Part shown: piece by piece, positions 41,155-50,159 of the stretch | Layout: every line of letters starts with the position of its first letter | Position numbering within the stretch: position 1 is the first letter of the stretch | DNA from: Bathynomus jamesi | Lineage: Eukaryota > Arthropoda > Malacostraca > Isopoda > Cirolanidae | Assembly: GCA_023014485.1 (NCBI GenBank) | Contig: JAJOZX010001003.1 | Coordinates: 310,001 to 374,000 of the forward strand | Reading direction: 5' to 3' | Length of the DNA stretch: 64,000 bases | The notes under the pieces: model-generated | Databases searched by the model: none | Seen by the model: only the letters and a program-made list of their open reading frames with translations | What the model was told of the DNA's origin: nothing | Translations under genes and position numbers: made by a program

Positions 41155-41303
41155 AGCAGTTTTCAATTGAAAAACTGGCAAAAAAGAAAATAAACACCCA
41201 TTTAGAACGTGTTGTGTATACATTAACTTTTCATAATAACAGTGAAATATCCGACCGTGTATTCCAGCAGTCTTTTGAAATTATACGTATATTCAAAGAT
41301 TAA
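41145..41303 (+). CDS. Unknown virus-like gene 2, copy B, N-terminal part (52 aa)
   Basis: Short open frame from MSSEQFSIEKLAKKK to IIRIFKD. In copy A the homologous sequence continues past this point, so the stop at 41301 is a lesion in a longer gene. The ATG overlaps the stop of gene 1 in both copies, which supports the start. The downstream remainder reappears at 41790-41950, beyond the DD41D element inserted at TA. Function unknown. Confidence 0.5.
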   Translation: MSSEQFSIEKLAKKKINTHLERVVYTLTFHNNSEISDRVFQQSFEIIRIFKD

Positions 41304-41375
41304 GAATTATGAAAATGTTACGCCAAATTGTAAAGTATGAACAAAAATAAACCTAAATAACCTTAAATCTATGTA

Positions 41376-41788
41376 CAGGGTGGGCCGTAAGTTTCCATAC
41401 ATAGGAAAAATAAACATTTTTTTATGGACAACCATTTTTATTTATATAATATGCTCTACATGGTTGCCATTGTTTTGAAAACACATTTCAATACGTGTTC
41501 CCCACTGTTGATGAACACGCATTAGTACAGTTGACGTTATGCTTGTAATGGCGTTGGTGATACGTTCCTTTAGATGATTTATGTCTCGTATCTTTTCCTG
41601 ATACACCATGGCCTTCAAGTGCCCCCAAAGATAGAAATCAAGGGGGGTGAGATCTGGGGATCTGGGAGGCCACTCCACAGGACCACGCCGACCAATCCAA
41701 GCATCCGGAAAATGCTGATCCAAATACCGACGCACGTGAAAACCATAATTTAAATTTTCCTATGTATGGAAACTTACGGCCCACCCTG
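41376..41788 (-). mobile_element. DD41D (rosa-like) mariner derivative, copy 2, internally deleted
   Basis: 413 bp with the same ends as copies 1 and 3, inside TA. It keeps only the last quarter of the transposase (41442-41735: RRYLDQHFPDAWIG, SPDLTPLDFYLWG) and a frame that runs intact to HVEHII and stop. A deletion joins codons near 41743 directly to the distal end. Inserted in gene 2 of the virus-like element copy B. Confidence 0.92.
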
Positions 41789-42067
41789 TATATCGAGTAT
41801 AGGAAACGTCATACATTAAACGGGGCATTATTTCTAAAAAAAAATTGGATGTACAGTATTATACAAAGCAATGAGAATGTAATTATTTGCATGATTAATT
41901 ACGAGTTTACTATACTAATAAAAAAAATGTCTTGACATGTTAATAAATATTGTATGCAACAGTTTTTCTATTTACTCCTCATTTTAAGTTGTGTCGAAGT
42001 CAGTGATGCTGGTGATAGGTTCCATCCACTAACGTCTAGCAAAAGTAGCATCGCATAAGTTCGTCAC

Positions 42068-42140
42068 TCTTTCGCAGACATCGGTGGTGGTGTGGTGGTG
42101 GTGGTGGTGGTGTGTGGTGTGTGTGTGTGTGTGTGTGTGT
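42068..42140. repeat. Compound (GGT)n(GT)n microsatellite
   Basis: GGTGGTGGTGTGGTGG... passing into GTGTGTGT. It is followed by the repeat at 42141. Confidence 0.95.
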
Positions 42141-42215
42141 CCTGATTGGAACTGGCCAGCCAGGTTGCCTTGTGGGCGCGGATGCGTCCGGCGGTAATTT
42201 TCTTATTATTATTAG
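42141..42215 (+). repeat. GC-richer repeat next to (GT)n, second copy
   Basis: CTGGCCAGCCAGGTTGCCTT, GTGGGCGCGGATG and CCGGCGGTAAT match the minus strand of 20700-20775, again directly after (GT)n. Confidence 0.7.
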
Positions 42216-42305
42216 TGTTATACTTAAGACAGTGCTGCCGGTGGAGACTATACTCGATATACTCTGTATTCCCTCTATACTCTTTACACTCCCTTTTGGA
42301 GGAGG

Positions 42306-42510
42306 GGCTACGTCGTAGCCAATGTCGTAACATCGCTTTCCGTTGATCAGCGAAGTTAAACGACATTGGGTCGGATAGTAGTTGGATTGGAGACGGTCCG
42401 CTGCGTTCAGACTATGTAGCGGCCCGTGGTTCGGATCCCACGTAAAGCTGTAGGTCCCCTCCGTCATATGACCTTAGATGTTGCTAAGGAGGTTAAACAA
42501 AACCAATAAT
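42306..42510 (+). mobile_element. 5S rRNA-derived SINE, copy 1
   Basis: The first 110 bases resemble 5S rRNA: GTTGATCAGCGAAGTTAAAC (A-box region), then TAGTAGTTGGATTGGAGACG (intermediate element and C box region). A unique body follows with GTAGC(G/A)(G/A)CCCGT, TTCGGATCCCACGTAAAGCT and CCTTAGATGTTGC. The same head and body recur at 63320-63530. Too diverged from 5S to be a ribosomal gene; a SINE with a 5S-type internal promoter is the best explanation. Confidence 0.82.
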
Positions 42511-42519
42511 AATTATTTT

Positions 42520-42865
42520 GGAGGAGGAGATTGTAGACACCAATCGACCAGGGAAGTACTCCGGGGGAGTAACGTTAGGTAGGAGACAGGGCGTGCTGGA
42601 ACTCCCGCTTCTCCTGTCACTATCCTCCTTAGCTGATCTTTTACCGTGTCTCATCTACCCTGTGAGCGGTCCAACATGCTCTCAAACACACACTTCACCC
42701 TCTATTCCTTACTACACATACTTGCATTTTACAGCTCTTTAAAATTTTAAAAAAAAAATGGCATCATTGAGCCTTGGAGACCTTGATTTCGGCTCTCTCC
42801 TTCTTCTTGGGGGAGTGTTTTGCGGGCGCTCGCCCTTGGCCACTCCTTCCTACATAAAAAAATTC
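42520..42865 (+). pseudogene. LINE 3'-end fragment
   Basis: Near 42760-42860 the plus strand encodes GDLDFGSLLLLGGVFCGRSP followed by LATPSYIKK, comparable with the end of the LINE at 13107 (LDLALFFLWKGRFLRAFALG). The A-run at 42845 is the likely tail. The region before it (42520-42740) is open for 74 codons but unrecognised. Confidence 0.55.
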
Positions 42866-43325
42866 TTTCAATTTTCTAACTTTTTTTTCTTTTAAAATCG
42901 TGACCACTAAGTTTAATCTATGAATTCCATAATATTCTATGAATGAGAAAAGTCTTTTAAGCCTTCATTTCACTACAATAATATGCACTAATAATTTGAT
43001 GTTTTATTTAGAACTTCTTATTGCGTTAAATTAGGTTTACAGACTTACGCTGAATTATAATGATTCAGTAGTTTTAAGGTTTTCATTTTTGTTCAAGTAC
43101 AAATGACAATCAGCTGCTGTGTTACAACCCAAGTTATATATTTATTAACATACTGAATAGCTTTATGTGATTTTTAACTATTAGTTATCAAGAATAAGAA
43201 TATATTAAATGGTGACGTGTTTAATTATTATTTTACTGAATATTTTCTATGGGATGAATATTAATACTTCAGTGTTCTAACTAGGTCAATTTTATAAAGG
43301 GGGAATCAAGAAACGTACTTAAAGG
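42866..43325. other. AT-rich stretch without recognisable features
   Basis: No frame, repeat or structure recognised. Confidence 0.55.
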
Positions 43326-43330
43326 GATAA

Positions 43331-43455
43331 CTTTACGTTTCCAACACACTTCTTCCTGTTGATCACCTGGAGTTAAGGACACTGTATTGGGGTTTTAGGT
43401 CTGAGTAGTAGTTGGATGCTGACGTTCTTTGTCGTATTATCTGGCTGTTTGGACG
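43331..43455 (+). repeat. Degenerate 5S-derived SINE head, copy 3
   Basis: CTTCCTGTTGATCACCTGGA, AGTTAAGGACACTG and GAGTAGTAGTTGGATG follow the order and spacing of the heads at 42330 and 63345. The body is absent or unrecognisable. Confidence 0.55.
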
Positions 43456-43459
43456 GAGG

Positions 43460-43491
<32 letters not shown>

Positions 43492-43492
<1 letters not shown>

Positions 43493-43575
43493 GTTAGGTT
43501 AGGTCGTGATATTTTCGTTAGTTAGCCTTATAAGCTAACTAGAAAAGGCCGGGATGACGGATCTTCAGGTGATCC
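43492..43575. repeat. CCTAACC foldback repeat, single arm
   Basis: GGTTAGGTTAGGTCGTGATA, TTTCGTTAGTTAGCC, then GATCTTCAGGTGATCC. The same arm is doubled as a palindrome at 50825-51026 and partly shared with 7640-7722, 53160-53276 and 54660-54768. Confidence 0.85.
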
Positions 43576-43587
43576 TCTATATATACA

Positions 43588-44096
43588 CAGTGGACCCCCG
43601 TTTAACGATCGTAATTGGTGCAAAATAAACCATCGTACAAAAAATCGTTACACGAACCCATTATTAACATGTAAATGGCGTAATTGGGGCAAATTTTTCG
43701 AAAATACACTCTTGCAAGACTTAAACACACTAATTTCCATGTTTAAAAGGATTTTAACAATACATGATATTTTAACACAAAAATGTATTATAACTTATTT
43801 TTGCTGTAAATAAATAATGAAAACAATTAAAAAACATAATTAAAGAAATAAATAAAAAAATTATTTACCTTAGGTTGGTGGAGTGTAACATGGATGAAAA
43901 AATCGATGGTGGTAGTCGTGGGGTTGGAGGAGAAAATTATTGTTTTGAAAGGAGAAATCTGCTTCCATCGTGAATTTGGCGCGATCGTTCAAAATCGTTA
44001 CACGGAAATTAATCGTTACAAGGGCAATATATCTCATGAGGCTTGATCTAACACGATTTAATCGTAACACGAACCAATCGGTAAGGGGGTCCACTG
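43588..44096. mobile_element. Inverted-repeat element, CAGTGGACCCCC ends (pogo-like MITE)
   Basis: 509 bp with ends CAGTGGACCCCCGTTTAACG and its imperfect complement ending GGGGGTCCACTG, inside TATA-rich flanks. Sub-terminal words AATCGTTACACG and CGATTTAATCGT recur in both halves. Ends of this kind and TA targets fit the pogo/Tigger group. No transposase is encoded. Confidence 0.75.
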
Positions 44097-44393
44097 TGTG
44101 TATATATATATATATTTTTTTTTTGTCCCGCACTATCCTTTTTTATCTTCTACTTCTTACTACCTCAAAATTTCGTGTATGTCTGCGTACGCCAGGTAAT
44201 GTGTATGCATGGTGTGAAAATTATTATTTCTGAGTGTGGATTTGCATGGTGTGAGAATCGTACTTGAAATTTTCTATAACTGTTCACTTCCTTATCTTCT
44301 CCTAATTAATTCCTTCTTTGACTACCCTAGAGTGGATCCTTGGGTCTTTGGTAGCCTATAACTTCTGATAAACTGATATATAGATATAAATAA

Positions 44394-44405
44394 ATAATAT
44401 ATATA

Positions 44406-44450
<45 letters not shown>

Positions 44451-44457
44451 ATATATA
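44394..44457. repeat. (AT)n microsatellite
   Basis: Interrupted AT repeat directly abutting the third DD41D element; TA of the repeat serves as its target site. Confidence 0.95.
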
Positions 44458-45219
44458 CAGGGTGGGCCGTAAGTTTCCATACATAGGAAAAATAAACATC
44501 ATTTTTTTATGGACAACCATTTTTATTTATATAATATGCTCTACATGGTTGCCATTGTTTTGAAAACACATTTCAATACGTGTTCCCACTGTTGATGAAC
44601 ACGCATTAGCACAGTTGACGTTATGCTTGTAATGGCGTTGGTGATACGTTCCTTTAGATGATTTATGTCTCGTATCTTTTCCTGATACACCATGGCCTTC
44701 AAGTGCCCCCAAAGATAGAAATCAAGCGGGGTGAGATCTGGGGATCTGGGAGGCCACTCCACAGGACCACGCCGACCAATCCAAGCATCCGGAAACTGCT
44801 GATCCAAATACCGACGCACGTGAAGACCATAATGAGGTGGAGCTCCATCTTGCTGGAAGTAAACTGGGAAGTTACCTTCCTCGTTTAGCAGGGATGGGAA
44901 AATCTCTTCTTGCAACATGTTTTAAGATACCTTTCGGCATTAAGATTTCCACTGACAAAAATTGGTCCAATAATTCTGTCACCCCATATCCCGGCCCACA
45001 CCATCACTTTACCGGCACCTTGCATCTTCGTCGGACTCAGCCAGTTAGGGTTAGCATTACTCCAATAACGTATGTTTTGCCGATTAACCTCTCCATTGAC
45101 GTAAAATTTGCTTCATCAGTAAACAAGATCTTACCGTCAAACGCATATTCTTAGGGTATCTGAAACATAAAAACAAACGTTTAATTTTTCCTATGTATGG
45201 AAACTTACGGCCCACCCTG
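44458..45219 (-). mobile_element. DD41D (rosa-like) mariner derivative, copy 3
   Basis: 762 bp with ends CAGGGTGGGCCGTAAGTTTC and its complement, inside (AT)n. Structure equals copy 1: the N-terminal DNA-binding half of the transposase is missing at the same place (next to AAGAATATGCGTTTGAC on the minus strand). Near-identity to copy 1 suggests a short time since spread. Confidence 0.92.
44541..44918 (-). pseudogene. DD41D transposase, catalytic half
   Basis: Open frame of 125 codons with VYFQQDGAPPHYG (second Asp) and SPDLTPLDFYLWGHLK (third Asp). I count 41 residues between the two aspartates, which is the DD41D type called rosa. The first Asp lies upstream in FTDEANF (about 45095-45115) in a different frame. 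One base of a C-run is lost near 44588, so the last 25 residues differ from those of copy 2, which keeps the native end. Confidence 0.88.
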
Positions 45220-45220
<1 letters not shown>

Positions 45221-45257
<37 letters not shown>

Positions 45258-45268
45258 ATATATATATA
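45221..45268. repeat. (AT)n microsatellite
   Basis: Interrupted AT tract between the third DD41D element and the second Merlin element. Confidence 0.95.
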
Positions 45269-45379
45269 AAATATACGGACCTAGTATGTTTCATGGACTG
45301 ATCTCGATTTTCCTACGAAATTGCAAACAAGGGCAGTCGATGACCCTGATTTTGTTTCGGCAATCGGTTTTCTTGAGAA

Positions 45380-45416
45380 ACCTAACCTAACCTAACCTAA
45401 CCTGACCTAACCTAAC
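45380..45416 (+). repeat. (CCTAA)n tract, telomere-like
   Basis: Seven CCTAA pentamers with one substitution (CCTGA). TTAGG is the usual arthropod telomeric unit. Here it is internal to a transposon, directly inside its left inverted end. TTAGG-type words also occur at about 46752-46790. Confidence 0.8.
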
Positions 45417-45719
45417 CTTCCATGGTCCACGGTCATGAGCGACATGTGGAAGGCGTACGAGGGCATTGATCAACTCGCTGGGTACAACTATTCGCATTAT
45501 ACTGTTAACCACAGCATGAACTTTATCGACTCATCTACCGGAGCTCACACTCAGTAGGTGGAAAGCTCGTGGAATTCATTGAAACAATCGAACAAACTGC
45601 GATGCGGAACAGATAGCGACCAACTTGACTCGTACCTTTGTGAATTTGTATGGCGTAAGCGCCACACCAGCTCGGACTTATTCAAAAAGATGTTGGAGTG
45701 TATTCCGTCATTTCAGTAA
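45417..45719 (+). pseudogene. ISXO2-like (Merlin) transposase, C-terminal part
   Basis: The plus strand reads MSDMWKAYEGIDQLAGYNYS (containing the second catalytic Asp), VNHSMNFIDSSTGAHTQ, a stop, VESSWNSLKQ (third catalytic residue region) and DSYLCEFVWRKRH, then ends in ECIPSFQ and stop. The order and motifs are those of ISXO2-like transposases used by Merlin elements. The first catalytic region and N-terminus are missing. Confidence 0.88.
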
Positions 45720-45870
45720 ATAAATTTATTCCATATCCAATAACATTTTTCTTTATCATTTCTCAAGAAAACCGATTGCAGAAACAAAATCAGGGTCATC
45801 GACTGCCCTTGTTTGCAATTTTGTAGGAAAATCGAGAGCAGTCCATGAAACATACTGGTCCCAAATATAC

Positions 45871-45876
<6 letters not shown>

Positions 45877-45907
<31 letters not shown>
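45877..45907. repeat. (GT)n microsatellite
   Basis: About 30 bp of GT repeats just outside the Merlin element. Confidence 0.95.
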
Positions 45908-45908
<1 letters not shown>

Positions 45909-46124
45909 CGGCATAAAGTTAATTATACCATGAAACAACTTTGCCGATACATTAAGACATGAAAAGTTAGTGCACATTAATAGATCGACTTTTCTACTTC
46001 GTCTAAATTTAACTGCATTTTCATTTTCGTGATAATCATTCGAGAGAGGGACAAAAACTGATCCAGCGCTCAGACCAACTAACACAACCCCATTCTTCTA
46101 ACTCCTGTATCATTATTGCCAGCA

Positions 46125-46212
46125 TCAGCGGGATTCGATCCCCCGCCCTCAATATCTTCCTTTCGCTCATAGAGAAATGGTGTTACTCACTGAGTTACGA
46201 ACGCTGACTTTT
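46125..46212 (-). mobile_element. Possible tRNA-derived SINE head
   Basis: The minus strand has GTAACTCAGTGAGTAACACC, close to an A box, and 45 bases later GGATCGAATCC, a near-perfect B box, with flanking complementary GCGGG/CCCGC. It looks like a tRNA-type polymerase III promoter. No second copy of the body was seen in the window. Confidence 0.5.
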
Positions 46213-46233
46213 CACTTAGGTATTTACTTAGTT

Positions 46234-46284
46234 CAGGGGTCACCAACCTGGGCGGTGAACAAAAAAAAAGGTTGGTGACCCCTG
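46234..46284. repeat. Perfect 16-bp hairpin with hAT-like ends
   Basis: CAGGGGTCACCAACCT and its exact complement AGGTTGGTGACCCCTG enclose 19 bp including A9. CAGGGG starts are usual for hAT ends, so this may be an extremely deleted hAT. The perfect complementarity is striking. Confidence 0.65.
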
Positions 46285-46681
46285 AGTCTTAGTTGAAGTA
46301 ATCGTAAACCACAATTTCGGTGTGCATTTAATTTTTAACCAAAATTTCATGAACTCAAAGAAATAATTTATTTTCCGACATTAAAATACGAGTCTCTTTC
46401 TCCATTTTTTATAATTTTTTTATAAAGCAATTAATAAATATTATAAAATTTCTATGGCCTCTTGAATCACTTCCACATAGATTGTAAATTAGATCTTCTC
46501 TCACCTCGCACTTGGTACACCTCCGTTTTCACATTTTAGGGTTCCTTCCTCCCCTAAAAATGTTTGTGTTCTTTCGAAAATTGGCTTCTTATTTTCTTCC
46601 TTTTTCTTGAAATGAGAAAAAGAATGTGAAAAAAAGAATTTCACAATGTCGGGCTTCATTTCAATCATTCTCAAACCACTC

Positions 46682-46866
46682 ATTTCACGTAATACCTAAA
46701 AGCTTCGGACATTTAGGGTAATTCGATTAAACTAGTAACGACTTCGTGAAGGTTGGGTTAGGTTAAGGTAGGGTCGTTAGGTTAGGTTAGGAATGCGTAT
46801 TACCTATGTTTAAGGGTCACAGGCATTAAGCAAAATGCCTGAAATTTTGGGGCATTACGTGAAATA
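46682..46866. repeat. Short inverted-repeat unit, ATTTCACGTAAT ends
   Basis: ATTTCACGTAAT at 46683 is mirrored by ATTACGTGAAAT at 46854. Inside are GGGTTAGGTTAAGG and TTAGGTTAGGTTAGG. Likely a small non-autonomous DNA element; no target duplication could be set. Confidence 0.55.
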
Positions 46867-46891
46867 ACTGGTTTCACACATTGACTGTAAC

Positions 46892-46893
46892 AT

Positions 46894-46964
<71 letters not shown>

Positions 46965-46976
46965 TATATATATATT
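46892..46976. repeat. Interrupted (AT)n microsatellite
   Basis: Abuts the left edge of the Penelope-derived palindrome. Confidence 0.95.
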
Positions 46977-47013
46977 ATGATGAATAAAACCACGAAGGAA
47001 AGGAAACACAAAA

Positions 47014-47057
47014 TGGTGCTCAAGCGCTTTCGTCTAATGACATCCTCAGGAACACTG
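47014..47057 (-). ncRNA. Hammerhead-like core at the left end of palindrome 1
   Basis: On the minus strand CCTGAGGATGTCATTAGACG is followed by AAAGC: the box CUGANGA, a short stem GUC/GAC with loop AUUA, then GAAA. This is the core arrangement of hammerhead ribozymes, which are known in Penelope-like elements. Stem III and the cleavage site are not convincing by eye, so activity is uncertain. Confidence 0.45.
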
Positions 47058-47132
47058 AAGTACATAAAAGGTTAAGCCTATATATAGGTTACAGAAAGAA
47101 AAAAAAAAAAGAAAAAAAAAAATAACATACAT

Positions 47133-47167
<35 letters not shown>

Positions 47168-47189
47168 CATACATATCTATATATAACAA

Positions 47190-47222
<33 letters not shown>

Positions 47223-47619
47223 CAATAAACAGAGAAGTAAAAATAATAAAAAATTAAAAATTAAAACCTTAAAGGATTACCAGTGAGGCGTACAGATTTG
47301 TAAGGAAAAATATCGATTTTTAGCACAAGATCAAATGGATTATAAAAATACAAAATTATACTGGAACTCTGCCGGGTTTTAACACAATGCTGCCTATGGT
47401 CAGGTTTCGATATATATAAAAAAAAAATAAATAAAAAAATAAAATAAAATGCAAATTAAAAGTTAATCGATTTTTAGCACAAGATCAAATGGATTATAAA
47501 AATACAAATTTATACTGGAACTCTGTCCGGGTTTTAACACACTGCTGCCTATGGTCAGGTTTTGATATATATAAAAAAAATAAAATGCAAATTAAAAGTT
47601 AATAAAGTAGAAGACAAGT

Positions 47620-48060
47620 TTACCAAAGATTTAATGTTTTACCCTTCTTATTTAAATCTGTTTTAAAGGAATTCAACATAACAGGATCGAGTTGAAAAAG
47701 ACCTTTGCTTATGTTGAAGTTATTTGAAAGTTGGATAATGGCAGACTCAAGAATATTTCTATTAACAATGTTGCTTGAATGGAATAAAACTGAAGCATTA
47801 TTCCAATCAATACAGTGGGCTAACTCTGACAAATGGACAAAAAGGGCACTGGACACTGTCCTGTTCTAACGGAATATTGATGCTGTTTTATACGTGTGTG
47901 CAAATCCTTTCCCGTCTGACCTATGTAAAAGGAATCACATTGTTTACAACCAATTTATAGATAATGCCTGAATTATTGGTAGGGCTATTTTTTACTATGA
48001 TATTTTTCACAATATTGTTATATGAAAATACTACATTAATATCCAAAGTTTAAGTACATT
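47620..48060 (-). pseudogene. Penelope GIY-YIG endonuclease end, left arm
   Basis: The minus strand contains [20 protein letters not shown] (GIY-YIG second half; near 47890-47950), then, in the open frame 47620-47856, [29 protein letters not shown] and the end GKTLNLW. These are the blocks of Penelope-type endonucleases. A frameshift near 47855 (in an A-run region of CAAAAAGGGC) separates the YIG block from the rest. The right arm carries a duplicate at 48424-48896. Confidence 0.88.
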
Positions 48061-48065
48061 AGCAA

Positions 48066-48451
48066 TGCCTAAAAAGCCCGGAAAAATGGAAGTACTAAAA
48101 TATTTTTTGACAAAGTACGAGTGTTAATATTGACACGATAGAAAGTTCGTTTTGCCTTGTTGAGACAAGATTCCATAAACGCAGATGGATAACACAAATC
48201 ACTTCCAATACCGTTGATTTTTTCTAATTCGGCATCGATGTATTCCGGACTGGCGATCCTAAGGGCGCGGAGAAACATTGATGAAAATATGGCCTTCTTA
48301 GTGGGGGTATCATGTCCCGAGTAAAAGTGTACGTAGGACAAATTGTTTGTCGTTTTCCGATAGATACTAAACTTAAAACCTGGGCTTTCCCTATGTACAC
48401 GCACATCCAAAAATGGGATTGAATTGTCTTGCTCAACTTCTAAAGTAAACA
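48066..48451 (-). pseudogene. Penelope-like reverse transcriptase, C-terminal (thumb) part
   Basis: Part of the open frame 48069-48554. It reads EQDNSIPFLDVRVHRE, KFSIYRKTTNNLSYVHF, SGHDTPTKKAIFSSMFLRAL and GSDLCYPSAFMESCLNKA, the region after the catalytic palm in Penelope-like enzymes. The catalytic residues themselves are upstream and absent, replaced by the inverted arm. Downstream it should continue into the endonuclease at 48060-47620. Confidence 0.88.
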
Positions 48452-48896
48452 TTGCTAATGTACTTAAACTTTTGGATATTAATGTAGTATTTTCATATAA
48501 CAATATTGTGAAAAATATCATAGTAAAAAATAGCCCTACCAATAATTCAGGCATTATCTATAAAATTGGTTGTAAACAATGTGATTCCTTTTACATAGGT
48601 CAGACGGGAAAGGATTTGCACACACGTATAAAACAGCATCAATATTCCGTTAGAACAGGACAGTTGTCCAGTGCCCTTTTGTCCATTTGTCAGAGTTAGC
48701 CCACTGTATTGATTGGAATAATGCTTCAGTTTTATTCCATTCAAGCAACATTGTTAATAGAAATATTCTTGAGTCTGCCATTATCCAACTTTCAAATAAC
48801 TTCAACATAAGCAAAGGTCTTTTTCAACTCGATCCTGTTATGTTGAATTCCTTTAAACAGATTTATAAGAAGGGTAAAACATTAAATCTTTGGTAA
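48452..48896 (+). pseudogene. Penelope GIY-YIG endonuclease end, right arm
   Basis: The open frame 48424-48699 has [20 protein letters not shown] (both GIY-like and YIG motifs) and RTGQLSSALLSICQS, then a frameshift and, in 48687-48896, [11 protein letters not shown] to GKTLNLW. It is an inverted copy of the left arm; small differences (for example an AAG codon change near the end and lost bases at 48675) show some divergence since duplication. Confidence 0.88.
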
Positions 48897-49284
48897 ACTT
48901 GTCTTCTACTTTATTAACTTTTAATTTGCATTTTATTTTTTTTATATATCAAAACCTGACCATAGGCAGCAGTGTGTTAAAACCCGGACAGAGTTCCAGT
49001 ATAAATTTGTATTTTTAATCATTTGATCTTGTGCTAAAAATCGATTAACTTTTATTTGCATTTTATTTATTTTTTTATTTTTATTTTTTTTTTATATATC
49101 GAAACCTGACCATAGGCAGCATTGTGTTAAAACCCGGCAGAGTTCCAGTATAATTTGTATTTTTATAATCCATTTGATCTTGTGCTAAAAATCGATATTT
49201 TTCCTTACAATCTGTACGCCTCACTGGTAATCCTTTAAGGTTTTAATTTTTAATTTTTTATTATTTTTACTTCTCTGTTTATTG

Positions 49285-49317
<33 letters not shown>

Positions 49318-49440
49318 TGTATATATAGATTGTATATATATATAATATATATGTGTGTGTGTGTGTATGTATGTTATTTTTTTTTCTTTTTTTTTTTCTT
49401 TCTGTAACCTATATATAGGCTTAACCTTTTTATGTACTTT

Positions 49441-49485
49441 CAGTGTTCCTGAGGATGTCATTAGACGAAAGCGCTTGAGCACCAT
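49441..49485 (+). ncRNA. Hammerhead-like core at the right end of palindrome 1
   Basis: Mirror image of 47014-47057: CCTGAGGATGTCATTAGACG then AAAGCGCTTGAGC. Both copies keep CUGANGA and GAAA exactly. Confidence 0.45.
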
Positions 49486-49559
49486 TTTGTGTTTTCTTTC
49501 CTTCGTGGTTTTATTCATCATAAATATTTTTCACGTGTTACCTTCGTGAAATAATTTTC

Positions 49560-50150
49560 ATATATATATATAATATATATAATATTACGTCTAGTTTACT
49601 TGTGAGTTCCTTAATGAAAAATAGTTAAGTTTAGTCTATTCCACCATTTTCTCAAAACTACGATAAAAAAAGAAGAAAATTGCACCAGGATTTAATTATT
49701 ACCTTTAAGATAAATATTGTAATCAAACTTGAAATATTATTACAATGTAAATAATATAAATGTATTAAGTAAACATTTTAATTTGAAGTTCCAGAAAAAA
49801 ATCAGTTTCCAATAATATAAACTAAATATTTTTGACGTTTAAAATTTAACTCTAAATTAGCAAAAATGAATCTTTGATCGAAATTGGCGAATAATAATTA
49901 GAAAAAATTTAGATAGGCATCTACAATTCTACATACGCTATATATTTCCAAGGAATTTTTTCATACACTTCAAAAGCACCGGTTTCGTTATAAATTGTGA
50001 TCTAATTTTAATATGTAGAGAAAAACTAAAATTTAGATATTATGTATTTAAGTATAAAACATGGGATGTATCATATAATAAATTGTATTTAAAATTAAAA
50101 TCTAAGGTACTAATATATTGTATAACTGTAATTATTATGTTTCGTAAAAC
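49560..50150. other. AT-rich stretch without recognisable features
   Basis: Starts with an interrupted AT tract; no frame or repeat recognised. Confidence 0.55.
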
Positions 50151-50159
50151 CAAAAGTGA

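Larger units (their letters stand above)
45277..45862 (+). mobile_element. Merlin-type DNA transposon derivative, TSD AAATATAC
   Basis: 586 bp with inverted ends of about 105 bp (AGTATGTTTCATGGACTG near 45284 and its complement near 45840) that begin with GG. An exact 8-bp duplication AAATATAC is at 45269-45276 and 45863-45870. The interior has a (CCTAA)n tract and the C-terminal part of an ISXO2-like transposase. Same plan and size as 7437-8005, but with different end sequences, so a separate family. Confidence 0.88.
46977..49522. mobile_element. Penelope-like element, head-to-head palindrome 1
   Basis: Arms 46977-48065 and 48452-49522 (about 1.08 kb each) are near-perfect reverse complements around a 386-bp spacer. 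Each arm holds, reading outward, a GIY-YIG endonuclease end, a 3' region with microsatellite-rich DNA, and a terminal hammerhead-like core. The spacer adds the end of the reverse transcriptase on the minus strand only. Thus the left arm plus spacer is the longer copy, and the right arm a shorter copy inverted against it. AT-rich tracts flank both sides. Confidence 0.9.

Noticed and set aside
42306..42430. True 5S rRNA gene
   Set aside because: Many substitutions in the stems, and the segment is fused to a repeated body; a 5S-derived SINE explains both.
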